64,000 nt of DNA from Paracamarosporium sp. OC-R06-R3 (taxonomy: Eukaryota; Ascomycota; Dothideomycetes; Pleosporales; Didymosphaeriaceae). The notes beneath the pieces are model-generated. The model had not been told where the DNA came from. It saw nothing but the letters and a program-made list of their open reading frames with translations, and did not search any database. Position numbers and translations under genes: made by a program. The DNA is taken from the NCBI GenBank assembly GCA_019828545.1, contig JACVRA010000052.1, forward strand, positions 62,001-126,000, in the 5' to 3' direction. Positions 23,207 through 34,865 of the stretch are shown here, one piece after another (the first letter of the stretch is position 1; each line of letters begins with the position of its first letter).

Positions 23207-25247
23207 ATGGCCGCCGCAACCAAGTCCCTCTCCGCGCTCCTCGCACAATCGACCATCGACGACCACGATGAATACCTACAAGCCGCCAATGCCGCTATCA
23301 AAAAGTCAAAGACGGACTCCGAAGCGCACCACGTAAGAGCAGTTGCGCTGCTGCATCTCGATCGTTTCGACGATGCGCTCAAGGTCTTTGAGGATGTGAA
23401 AGAGCTGCAGGAAAAGGCGCGCTTCGAGTATGCCTATACGCTGTACAAGACAGGGAATGCAGCCAAGGCTGTCGAGATTGCTGGCGCACAGAGCTCGGAT
23501 GCGGGTCGCGGCATGAAGCATGTGCTTGCCCAGGCTGTGAGTTGGGAGAGCCTCCGAGTGACGATCAATGGAAAGGCTAATTGAGGCAGGCGTACCGTTC
23601 AGAAAATTTCGCCCAGGCCTCGCGTGTGTACCGGGAATTAGCGAGCCAGGGTGCTGAGGATGAAGAGTATGACATTCGCATCAATTCTAGCGCCACGGAT
23701 GCGCAGCTGGAGTGGTCGGGTCAGGGCGAGCTTGCGCAGAAGAAGAAGCCGGCACGAGAGGATCTGGACGTGTTCGAAACGGCGTATAACGCAGCATGCG
23801 CGAGCATAGCACGCGGTGAATTTGCCCAAGGAGATATATGTCTGAAGCGGGCGATAGATCGTTGCAATGAGGTGGAAGACATGAGTGACGCTGAAAAGGA
23901 GGCCGAGATATTGCCGATGAAGGTGCAGCAGGTCTATATCCTCACACAGATGGGAAAGATCGATGAGGCCGAGCAGCTGGCGACGACTATCCCATTCACT
24001 GAGTAAGAGTACAAGTGCCTTGGGCATGAGCATGCATACTAATAAGAGGCAGAATCAAAGAGCTGTCAACCCGACACATCGCTCAAGTAAACAACATTGC
24101 CGCATCAAAGGATCACTCAAACCCCTACCTCTCGCATCGACTATTCCATTCTTCGCCTAAACCATCCAAGACAGATCAGTATTTCTCTTTCCAGACAAAC
24201 CTCCTCCGCCAAGACGAATACGTTATTTCTCTCCTCTCACAGAAAGCCTCGGGAGTAGCATCTTCCACGGAGAAGGTCATATCCGCAGCGTCACAGCCAT
24301 CGCTTTCCCCTGCCGTAAACATGGCTGCAGTCTTGAACGCTGCAGCGTACTCTCGAAGCGCAACAACCGAAAAGGCTGCCCTAAAACAAATTATCCCGCT
24401 CCTCGAAAAGCGCCCTACCGATGTCGGCCTCATACTCACCGTCACTCATCTGTACGTCCTCACAGGCAACCATGCTGCCGCCACGCACCTCCTAGAATCC
24501 TTCTTTGCGCGCCTTTCCCAATCAGGCTCCTCTTCAGACCTCGATGTGCGCTTCGCGCCCGGCCTGGTCGCCACCCTTGTCTCCCTTTATGCACAACAAG
24601 GTCGTCCTGGAGCCGCGAGATCAGAACTATCGAAAGCAGCAGAGTATTGGCGGAAGCCGCATAAGTCGAAAACAGAGGCGCCTTCAAAGGCGCTCATGGT
24701 CGCTGCGGGGACAGCGCTCCTAGACACGCATAATCAAGACAATGTGAACACTGCGGGCGAAATCTTCAAGGGATTGTACGATCAGGACAACAGCGACAGA
24801 GCGGCTATTGCAGGGTTGGTAGCCGCATACAGCATCACGGACTCAACAAATATACCCTCGGACCTGACATCGATCCTTCCCGAAGCCTCGCGCCTCGTCT
24901 CCGACATCGATGCCGCAGCCCTCGAAAACGCCGGTGTGCCCGCCCTTGCATTGCCTACCACTTCTACAGAACCTCGCAAGCGCGCAGCGCCAAAGTCGGT
25001 CCCCTCCAAGGCGAAGAGGATACGAAAGGCACGTATGCCCAAGGACTTCGATCCGAATAAGAAGATGGATTCGGAGCGGTGGCTGCCGATGCGTGACCGG
25101 AGTTATTATAGACCGAAGGGCAGAAAGGGAAAGAAGAAGGCGGAGGGCTTCACACAGGGCGGCGTTGTGGAAGACAAGGCCCCTGTTCAGCAGCAGGGCG
25201 GCGGCGGAGCAAAGGGAGGGAAAAAGAAGGGTAAGGGGAGGAAGTAG
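23207..25247 (+). CDS. SRP72: Signal recognition particle subunit SRP72
   Basis: SRP72 binds the SRP RNA and SRP68 in the cytosolic particle that targets nascent secretory proteins to the ER. Exons are 23207-23536, 23590-24002 and 24053-25247, giving 645 residues. The N-terminal two thirds are TPR-like helical repeats (HHVRAVALLHLDRFDDALKVF, YAYTLYKTGNAAKAVEIA, VQQVYILTQMGKIDEAEQL, LTVTHLYVLTGNHAAATHLL). The C-terminal SRP72 RNA-binding motif is clear: RKARMPKDFDPNKKMDSERW followed by LPMRDRSYYRPKGRKGKKK. A Gly/Lys-rich basic tail follows, ending KKKGKGRK. The second intron has a clear branch site and acceptor (TACTAATAAGAGGCAG). The start is the first ATG of the conserved frame. No anomaly is seen. 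Confidence 0.95.
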
Positions 25248-28200
25248 GGGTAACGGATGCGTGGACAGCTGTTGCATTTATGTATAAAGATTCGAACAGA
25301 AAGATGGCTTATAACATAGCATATCAGAGGGATATAGAAGATGAAAGCAATCAATGCGAGATTGCGGTTGATATATGCTTGTCACCGCACTTATGATTCT
25401 GTGCAGTTTGTGACTTTAATGGCTTCTCTATGCTTTTGTAACATATCTAGAGGTGAATCTCGCCTGCACAAATGTTACACAGTGATTAAAGCCTCGATAT
25501 ATTATACTGTGTTGCATTACGGCTAACATATTTACACCTTGTCTACGCTGCCTCGCTAGGTTTAAAAACCGCCAGCATGTGAAGATGGAGGAATTGTGTG
25601 GCTATGCTCCATCTAATTAGTGCTTCACAGCTACTTTGTTTGTGCCCTCTGGAATTATTCCTCCGTATGATGTGGTTTTCGAGAGGTGCTTATGGGGTTA
25701 TCATTCGTGCTCGAATGGAAGGCATTATGAGTATGTAAAGCCAACAGATACTGCGAAACAGGAGGATTATTGTGGGATGGAGTCGTGAAAACTTTTCAAA
25801 GATCATGAAGAATAGTAATGATATTCCATATGCGTAGTGACTAGTGCGGAGCGAGCGGGTTGCTACAACGAAAAGAAGAAAGGGAATGCTGGACAGATGG
25901 AAGGTCAAGCGTTGCGGTTGGCAGATCTTCGAATTTCTCATTCAGCTTCGAATTACTTTGATAGGGAGTAACATTTCGTGATGGCTGACGTGATATTATT
26001 TGAAATAAAGATTTGATTTCACGTCGTATGTTTTGTAGCTTTGGATATGGAATTATACCAAAACAACGTCGGCATACATCTCTGTGATGGCAACTAGGTA
26101 CTCTACAATAACATCAGATTTATATATTGTGTCATATGTTTTATGCTATATTATGTCATTTGCATAGAGCTTCAGCAATGCACTGCAGGGAGTGTCGAAC
26201 TCCTCATGCTACCGACACGATTTCCTGAATTGACGAAACCACGTTAGGCGCGCGAATTATTGCATGCTGTAGCTACAAATTCTTTGCCTTCTACCTCTCT
26301 GGGGTCATCTTTTGCAAGGATGGGGTAGACTGCATAACTCTTGTCCCAACAATCGTTGTTGGGACTCAACGTCCTAGACGGTATGCAGTAACGCTTTCGC
26401 GAAGATGTATGCGCAAGGGACTATATCAAATGCACTGTGATGAGCTGCCTATTGCGGACCTAATGCTTTTATGATCCTCATGATAGAATTCGATTGGTAA
26501 AGCGTTGTAAGCACACTAAGGATTTGTCAAAACGCTATTGGCAATATTCTAGGCAGCCATCCATATGCGGATCCGTCAATGCAAATCATAGCAGTGCTGC
26601 AAGCTTCCAGATTTGGAGTCTTACTGCCATTGATTTGGAGTTCAGTTAGATCGACAAGAAAATATAGCGGGGGTGGTAATTTTCTCACCCTTCAGCAATG
26701 TCGGTTGTGGTTGAGTGATGTGAGATGCACCAAACACAATCTGTGCTAAGGGTAAATTTAGATATGAAAGTAGACATCTATTGGGCAGAGAATCGGAATA
26801 ATTTTAAACATCCAAAGCAAGCAATGGCAAGTGTAGACATCTTTCGGGACCAAAGCTTTGTTACTGAGATCACATCCATGATACGCTTGTTGGATTCAGT
26901 AGCGATGGAACTCACCTCATTCCATCTAAAAACACCAAGTTCTTCAATCGAATTCCAGGAATCGAAGTGTCATCGCAGATTAAGATTACGTTACCCAAGT
27001 AGATTCATCTCGAAACGCCCTCTTAGGGTTTGAGCCCCACCCCTCCCATTGTCCTAATAGCAGATAACATTACACTGTACCTCTAAATTCCAATCTAGTA
27101 ATACTTGGCAAAAGACTCTGCTCCCGAATCAACGAATCGACCTTTTCGCTGACTGGCTTGGGATTGAAGCCACGATCAACAGTAGTAGGGATGCACGACG
27201 ATATAATTACTAGAAAAAGATTGAGACTTACTGATATTAACAGAGCTTCACAAAATACGACCGGTTCTTCAATATAATGCTCGGATAGCCAAGTTTAGCA
27301 TTGACAGCTAGTGGCATTTCGCATTCGTAAAGAGATACAAAGTTGCAAGCAAGTAGGGAGAGCCCCTTACGGTGGAAGCACTATATTGATATTAACAACC
27401 AAATCCCAGAACCTAAGGCCCATCTTATATGAGCGTAAACAAGGTATAGGCAGAGACATTGGAGAATCTTTGTATATGTGTCTGCGAACTGGTGTGAGTT
27501 TTTCGCGGATCCCAATGGGAGTTCTCTGTCTGAGATTGTGGGGAACACTTCTGGAGCTATTTCCGTTGCCGATGGATGAAGTAGCTTGTTTCTGTTGTTC
27601 GACTTGCACACCTCACGTTGTCAAAGACATCGGATCAAATTTGAAGAACTACGGATCGATGTGATGTGGGCTTATGAAATTATGCTTCTTTCACAAGAAA
27701 AGTCAATATAGATGTTGGACCACATACAAAAAGGGAAAATCGGATCTTGTTAGCAGTGGATTCAACAAGAGTTCGAGGAAGCGGACCATGAGTGTGTACA
27801 CGAATACGACATACGATGGTTTAAAATGACTTTACTAAGGAAACTAGCAAGAAACATGATATCTAAAGTTATTTTTCTGGCTCTCATGTGTATGGAAAAA
27901 TAACAGAAAAGTGAAGCGAAGTGGTTGCGATAGTGGGTTTCAAGAATAGTGCTGCGACCTTCGCCAACGACATCATTCGTCCAAAAGTGAGAAGTAGTCA
28001 ATTTAACATAGACATGGTTACCCCTTTCAGTAGTAATGAAAACCTATACTCAACTACTAGTGATGTAGAAAGTATCCTTGGTTTCGAGGTGGAGCTATCT
28101 TTGGGAGGCGCATGAGTCATTCACCTACGATTGGCTCATGCTTCCGGTGAATAAAATACCTAGCAAGCCCCCTTCAACACCATTCGCAACGATATCCCTT

Positions 28201-28300
28201 CTCTTAGCCTGTATTTTCGTCCTTTCGGGCATCCATCAGCGAGGCAATCCCTTTCGAAAACACGGTGAAGATATTTGCCAACGCAAGCCATTTCAGCTCC
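25248..28300. other. AT-rich gene desert, left part
   Basis: No gene can be supported. Hand counts give 19 G/C of 60 at 25981-26040 and about 14 of 60 at 26101-26160, well below the flanking gene blocks. Frames are short on both strands (longest about 117 codons at 27311-27664) and match no transposase, reverse transcriptase or other family that I recognise. A small open stretch at 27754-27903 translates to a protein-like segment with IQQEFEEADHECV and YDIRWFKM, bounded by stops. The composition fits an old repeat mutated by RIP, but no terminal repeat was found, so that is inference. Confidence 0.5.
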
Positions 28301-30252
28301 CACAGACCCTCCCACAACACTAGTCTCACCCTTCCGCTCACGCACACAACGTCCACCGGTCACTCCGAACACGGAGGCAATGTCATTTGAAGCTACTACT
28401 GGTTCCTCGCACTGCGAACACCCCAGCACACAAATCACACAGCCAAGCTCCGTGTGGAGGCGAAAAACGAAAAGCAATGTCTCTAGCGCGCCATGAGAGG
28501 CTGAAGGAACAATAATGATGATGTGATGAGCATCTGACTTGTTCCTTTTGAATTTTTTTTGCGTTTTCAACCGTTTGCCTTGTCGCTATATTTCTTCTTT
28601 TGCTGGTTCCGTTCACGAGCTGAGCGATGGGGCCTTGCTCATTCCGCGCAGTCTAACGGCATGATCTCATGACGGACATTCCACCGTGTGTGCGCTGCGC
28701 ATGATAGCTCGTCACAGCCACCGCATCGTTACGAATACCTGCCTCTGGTACGCGAGTACCTGCCCCCTCCGGCAACCTCCGTTCCGCACTCCATGGTTGC
28801 TTTCTAGGCTGCACGGCTGAAGGGTTGTGCGTCATACGGGAATTCCCTCCCGGCCGACGACAGCGACTTATCTCCGCACATTGAGTCGGTGAATGCCAGG
28901 TACCTGTTCTCGAAGGGCTGGGGACGTTGTAGATGAGGTAAGAGTGCCGAGGTTGTAGTAATCAGATCGTCTGGACTTCAGCCTTGTGCACCCGTTCTCA
29001 GCCTGCTGCCTACGATCGATCTCCGCAGCGGGTGCGCTACCGAAGTGCTATCGAACTCGCTCCGTTTCTGCGTAGCCTCGTCAGTTACGCCCTGAATCGA
29101 TATCGTGATCGCCTCTCGATGCAATGGTGATGGTGGTCACACTGGCCTCGTGCGACAGCACACCACCATTGAAATGATCGTGACCGTTCAGTAAATACCG
29201 ATACTGCATGCAATTCGTTTCCCCTTGTAGCATGTGCAGACGGGCGATTCCATTTCCGGCATCGAACGACTTGCACGGCCTTTCAAGTGGCTGGCTATTC
29301 CAACCCCGCTTTCTACACAAGTCCAACCTCTGACCTCGCACATTATTAAAGGCTCGGTCGCAGATCGCGCTTGAGCACGCAAAGAACTGAATCGTTTACT
29401 GAGTCGTGCATGAATCCGTCCATGTACGACCCGTCCAGTTGGGGCGTAGTCTAGCGAAGGCAATTAGGCAACCTCGCTCGCACGCATCCCCAAGCGAAAG
29501 TGTTTTACATTTGGCCTCAGTTTTGAGTTGAGATCCATCATGGCGAAGAGGGCTTTTGATTAGTGCGTATTACACGAGTATGTGGGTTTGAGTCGTTCAA
29601 GTATTGTGTAGCGGAGAAGGCTGCATACTCACATGTGCTGTGAAACGACACGGCCGCCATTCATTAAGAGGGTACTTTACGGACCCCACCCTTTTTTCCG
29701 CATCCGTCGCCCCTAGAGTGCGCCGCTTTCGGCATATCACGCCCCTCAAACCCTATAAGACAGGACAAAGATTAAGCCGAAACAGGAGCGCAAGACATCA
29801 CTGCAATGAGACGACTGCGCAATAGGCAGATTGTACACGCGCGGAGCACAACGGGCCGTCGGTATCGACGGGAATGCACCGTAGGATATCAGGAGGCCGC
29901 TTGCCCGCCGGATAACTTCGTGCCCAATAGCCTTCTAGGCTGTTACACACGTACCAATTAGAGTGTTTGGAACTGCGCAGAATGTTCGGAATATTGTTGG
30001 CTTGCATATACGCCAGACGGGAGCGCCCTCAATATGCGTTCCGATAGACCAATCGCAAGGTAGTTCTCGTGAGGAAGGCGGGGCAAACGCTTGCGTGCCT
30101 TGATTTCACCGTTGAGGACCGACGAAAAAAAGATGACAGCAGACACAAGGCTCCATCTTGACGGTTGGGATTTCGGAATTCCACGTAGAACCCCCATGAC
30201 TTACGGTTTCATTTACCGTAGCATTGCCTACCACAATGAAAAGTGAGACAAC

Positions 30253-30254
<2 letters not shown>

Positions 30255-30300
<46 letters not shown>
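30255..30300. repeat. (TG)23 microsatellite
   Basis: Forty-six bases of uninterrupted TG dinucleotide, inside the gene desert. It is expected to vary in length between strains. No function is implied. Confidence 0.97.
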
Positions 30301-30302
<2 letters not shown>

Positions 30303-31758
30303 TTGAGTAACCCGATTAGAGGGTTGCTGCAGAACGAACGCTTACCCGCGTACCCCACATGCGTGAGCGCATTATTTGGCTTACCGAGACACCACTTCCC
30401 ATTGCACAAACTACCCGCGTGCATAGTGTTGAACCAATGATGGGAGGCTTGCTGACGTCGATTCGAATGCCTTTTCCATCATCTTGATATCGCAAGATTT
30501 CCCAAGAGAGAAGCGTGGGGTCGAGAGATTGGTGGGAAGTTGACTGAGTTAGATTGATCTTGGTACGCCCTGCCAGCGTAAGTCGGGCGGCCAGGCAGGT
30601 GCAGCTTGAGTTTTGTCAGGCAAACATTCGGTGCCATGGAGCCGTTCACGCATGCATTCGGACATTGTCGCTGCACGGCGTGGTCCTTTGATATCAAGTC
30701 GTGCCCCATTGATCAGGCTAGGGCGCAAGGCTGAGGTAGGCCTTGGGTAAGACCCGGGCGTTGCCTGGTCAACACATCAGCTTCTCGAAAGCTTTGCGTT
30801 TGTCGAGTACGAAAGGTGATGGTTGAGAGTGCAGCCATGCCAAACCATCATGATCAGACTGGTTTTGGCCCCCAGCGCGTAGTGATAGGAACCACCTGGT
30901 CTGGTCTCATACGTCAATGTCGAAGCGCTCTAGGACTTGGACATGGTGTCGCTGGTGTGCCACGTTTCTCGGGCAGCAAGAAAGTGGGTATACGAGGCTC
31001 GTACAGTGTGTGGAAGCATGCCACGACAGCCTTCCGGTTTCAAGAAAATGGCATGCAAAGTAATGTGTTGGCGTTCAGAGTGCAAATTTGACCTGAGAGG
31101 GTGCCAGAGTCGAGTGAGGTGCTTGTGCGTAACCACATCGAGTTCGTCCCTTACAGTCCGTGACTCGTGGGCGTGGCACGGCCTGGGCTGTGAGGCATTG
31201 GCCGTTGATCAAGGCTGCAGACGCCGGAGTTTTGGAAATGGTCGCTGGGTCGAAGGAATTGGACCGGCGAAGGTACGACGCCACATGCAGGCGGCTGGGG
31301 GGGATTTGAGTAGGAAGGTGGCCTCCTCGCAGTGCCTGATCTGAATTTAGAAAGCAATATCAGCGACGAAGTTCTGCTAGCTTGGTGTCGAAACGGTTGG
31401 TGCCTGGCAACACGCGTACGGTTGCGGCTGTGCGTTTTTGAGAAGACACAAGCGCAGGCTGCCGATTCGGGCCTATCGAAGGCAGTCCTTGCGTGGGCGC
31501 ATGGATACAAGAAGGCGGCAGTCTCGTTGCGGCAAAGAGGCGTCAGCGTCTCAGAATGAGGGTGAAGCTGGCACCGAGGACGCTGGCGAAGTTCAAGGCT
31601 GATGATATAGCAGCCCCGGGAGCGCATCCAATGCGGCTCGCAGAGGGGCGAGAGTCAGCGAGGGCAGCGGGTCTCACCGGAGCAGGAGATCCAGGCGGTG
31701 ACGGGTGGCGCCAGCGGTGGTGAAGCAGATGCGGCTCTGTGGATCGGAGTATAAGAAG

Positions 31759-31770
31759 ACCCTAACCCTA
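31759..31770. promoter_or_regulatory. Tandem CCCTAA (telobox-like) site next to a TATA-like element
   Basis: ACCCTAACCCTA lies directly after TATAAGAAG and about 630 bases before the ATG of the EST1-like gene. Telomere-type boxes bound by Tbf1 or Myb-type proteins act as promoter elements in several fungi. Two units could also arise by chance. Its use here is inference. Confidence 0.3.
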
Positions 31771-32398
31771 TCGCCTACAAGTCAGCTCGAGAGACGGTGC
31801 GCGCTCGACGCCTGACCCAGCAGGGAGCGCCATGGATGCAGATGCAGCGCATTCCGGGGGTTGGTGCAGTACGGGCGGCCTCCACCTGGCCGGCGCTCGG
31901 GCCACCTGGTTGCCTGCTTTGCTGCCTGCTCCGCCTTTTTGCGAACCGCCCCCGGAGCCGCAGACATCCCTTCTCGGCTTCATACTAAACCTCATCTTTG
32001 TCCTCGAGGCACACCGCAACGCTCCTCCAGCCTCCCACGCTCTGCTGCACGTCAATCTAGCCCGTCGCTTGCTCCAGCCGGGATCCCTGTCGCCCCGCGA
32101 GCCAGCCGCCCACGCCCTCGGCCAGAGCGACCCCTCCTCCACCTCGCCGCGCATCCACGCGCAGAACCTCACTTTGCGCCCCCAGCTCTGTGCGCACTCC
32201 CGATCCATCTATGCGCCATATCCTGCAATAGCTCATCCAGAAGCTGGCGCTAACACGCTTTGGGGCCGCCTGTTCACGCTTCGTCCCCACACTGTCACAT
32301 GATTTGCAGACCTACGCCCAGCGGGGCCAGCATCTACAGCCGAATACGTTGTCTCCGTTTCCAAGGTTGTCTCCGCCGCCGACTCGGCGGCTCTCATC

Positions 32399-34865
32399 AT
32401 GACCAGCAATGTCGAAAGTCAATCCAGATGGGTGACCGCCTTGCAGACGCAGACAAAGACGGCTGACGCCCTGCCAAAAGAGGCTCTCCCTTGTCCTTAT
32501 TGCACTCATTCCGGGAGGATGTTCCAAGGCCTTGACCAGCTCTTCGCCCACGTCAACGTCGAACATGCCTCTCTCCTGGAAGCCGTCGCCCCGGAAACGG
32601 CTCGTGCTCAGGTCCAAGATGCGGCTCTGCAGTTGTAAGTCAGCGTGAATCATGTCATCCACATCATTGACATGCTCCTCCCGCAACTTCTCTGACCACC
32701 ACACGCAGGAAGGGGCTAACGGACCAATTCTCCGACGCCACAGCTGGAGGCGGCTCCACGCCTGACATCACTCCCTTGTCACTGGAAGCAAAGGGTCGGC
32801 TGTCACCGTCTGGAAGGAAGAGGCCTGCCGACTCAGATTTCAACGCTCGCCGAGGTAAGGCACCAGTCCACACTGAGATCTACGATGAAGACTATTCGAG
32901 AGACCTTCGACGTATAATCGTTCCCGAGAGAACACGGCAGAAGCCCGCCAACGCGCGGTTGTTCGATGCCAAACAAGAGTTCAAAGGTCCTAAACCGGCG
33001 TACCACACTCCCGAGGTTGCGAGTGAATGGTCAGTCGAGGCTAATCATAGTCTTCCCCAGTCTCGGGCACCACAGTCCCCCATCCACCCCATAGCCAAAC
33101 AAACAGGTGCTGCCACCCAGACCTATCCACCTCAACACCGGCACTCTAGCATGAATGAAACTCAAAGACAGGATCCCCGGTACCCGGAGCTTCTTTTACA
33201 GCCAGATTCGCGGCCCATCTCCCAGGAACAGCTTGGTTCGGAAGTAAAGTCAATCTATGCTGGTCTCACAATGGTGGAAACCAAGTGCATACATGTTGAC
33301 CGGGCGCAGGCTGCTGCTTCGCAAGACGGTTCAGATCCAACGTCAAGACTTGCAAGCGACCACTGGCAGGCACTTATCGCTCTCCACAGAACTCTGTTGC
33401 ATGAGCACCACGATTTTTTTCTCGCTTCTCAACATCCTTCCGCCTCTCCGGCTCTCCGTCGGTTAGCGGCAAAGTATTCGATGCCGGCGAGGATGTGGAA
33501 GCATGGTATTCATTCTTTCCTTGAACTGTTGCGCCGTCGGCTTCCTGATAGCATTGACTATATGCTCGCTTTCATATATCTTGCGTACCAAATGATGGCG
33601 CTTCTTTATGAGACTGTACCGGCATTTGAAGATACTTGGATTGAATGTCTGGGTGATCTAGGTCGCTACCGCATGGCAATAGAAGATGAGAATCCCCGGG
33701 ATCGTGAAACGTGGGCTGGCGTTGCGCGGTCATGGTATAGCAAAGCTGCTGACAAGAATCCCTCTGTTGGTCGGCTCTATCACCACTTAGCGATCCTGGC
33801 ACGTCCTAATGCTCTTCGACAGCTCTACTATTATGCACGATCATTAACATGCGTCAGGCCATTTCCTAGTGCGCGGGAATCAATCTTAACCCTATTGGAT
33901 CCTATTCTTGGTCGCCCTGCAGAGTCATATTCCCACGACCTACCTATTGACACGAGTTTCATTCAGGCGCACGGCATTCTCTTTGGAAAGCAATCAGCAG
34001 AGAAGTTTGAAGATGCCCGTTTTACCTTTCAGAGCCAGCTCAATAATCACATTGGACGTGTCACTGCTAAATGGAAAGAGCAGGGAGTTTATGTTGCTGT
34101 CACAAACCTAGCAGGTCTTTTCGATTATGGGAGTGATGACTCTATTTTACGCCAGATTCTCATTATGCACGGCAAACAAGTGACACAGCCTGCTAGTTTA
34201 TCGTTGCAGTCCGATGAAGATAGCCGCTCTCCGTCTCCCGTCGAACAGGACAAATCATCACGGGCTATGTCCGAATCGGAAATTGCGGCTCAGATCGAGG
34301 CCCTATCGTCCGATTTTACGTTCTCGCGCGCCTATCTCCTCACAATGACTACACTCAGGCTAGTGCTCCAGCGCAATGGTGACAAGAACGTGCTTCCTCA
34401 CGTACACGTCCTTCTCTCGTTCCTCTCGACATTCGCCTCAATCAAACACGTTACTCAATTTGTTGACCACGCTCCTTGGACCGAGCTTGTTTCTTTTCTA
34501 AATACGTTATTGAAATCAGAACGACCAGAAAATATAATTCCCGGTCCCGTGTTCCCTGCGGATCAAGGCGATAACCTTCCTCTTCCGGAAGATTATTTGA
34601 TTCGTGGTCAAATTTGGAGTCAATGGTATTTTCCTGATTGGTGGTTCGAGAGGGAGCATGATGAGGAGGACCGGTCACTGGAGCTTGCAAGCACTGTTAA
34701 GTTACGGACCGAAAGGGTGTTGCATTTGGGCTATGAACTGGCTACCGTAAGTATGTTGTGTTCCATGTGTTGCAAATCTGACCCTTTACCCAGTTTGATC
34801 GCTGGATATCATATGATGAGCAGACTCAGACATTCTCCCTGACCAACCCTTCCGACTCCTCTTGA
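32399..34865 (+). CDS. EST1/SMG5-6-7-like protein with an N-terminal C2H2-like zinc finger
   Basis: The protein carries the Est1-type 14-3-3-like plus TPR/helical core used by telomerase-associated Est1 and by the nonsense-mediated-decay factors SMG5-7. Exons are 32399-32634, 32709-34746 and 34794-34865, giving 781 residues. Near the N-terminus is a finger-like CPYC...LFAHVNVEH. A disordered Pro/Gln/Ser-rich region follows to about residue 220. The core begins at DHWQALIALHRTLLHEHHDF, with RMWKHGIHSFLELLRRRLP. The diagnostic segment WAGVARSWYSKAADKNPSVG, then LYHHLAILARPNALRQLYYY and SLTCVRPFPSARESIL, is the EST1 DNA/RNA-binding-domain signature. The last exon adds FDRWISYDEQTQTFSL. No PIN nuclease domain is present, so it is not SMG6-like in activity. 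Telomere and mRNA-decay roles cannot be separated here. Confidence 0.85.

Larger units (their letters stand above)
28301..32398. other. Gene desert, right part, and 5' leader of the EST1-like gene
   Basis: About 4 kb of near-normal base composition with no recognisable gene. Between 31150 and 32300 the sequence is GC-rich and open in several frames at once. The translations are low complexity, and I read them as chance. A TATA-like TATAAGAAG at 31751-31759 runs into two CCCTAA units, which may mark the promoter of the gene at 32399. A (TG)23 tract is listed separately. Confidence 0.45.

Noticed and set aside
26185..26215. tRNA-like T-arm on the minus strand (GGAG TTCGACA CTCC)
   Set aside because: The loop fits, but no acceptor stem, D-arm or anticodon arm could be formed around it.
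27311..27664. A 117-codon frame in the AT-rich island, and its antisense partner
   Set aside because: Neither strand gives a transposase or reverse-transcriptase motif; likely chance or an unrecognisable remnant.
30255..30300. The TG tract as part of a larger tandem or CRISPR-like array
   Set aside because: It is a simple dinucleotide repeat without spacers or flanking unit copies.
31151..32302. Several overlapping frames of 130-158 codons on both strands
   Set aside because: They share one GC-rich stretch, have no domain or junctions, and lie in the likely leader of the EST1-like gene.
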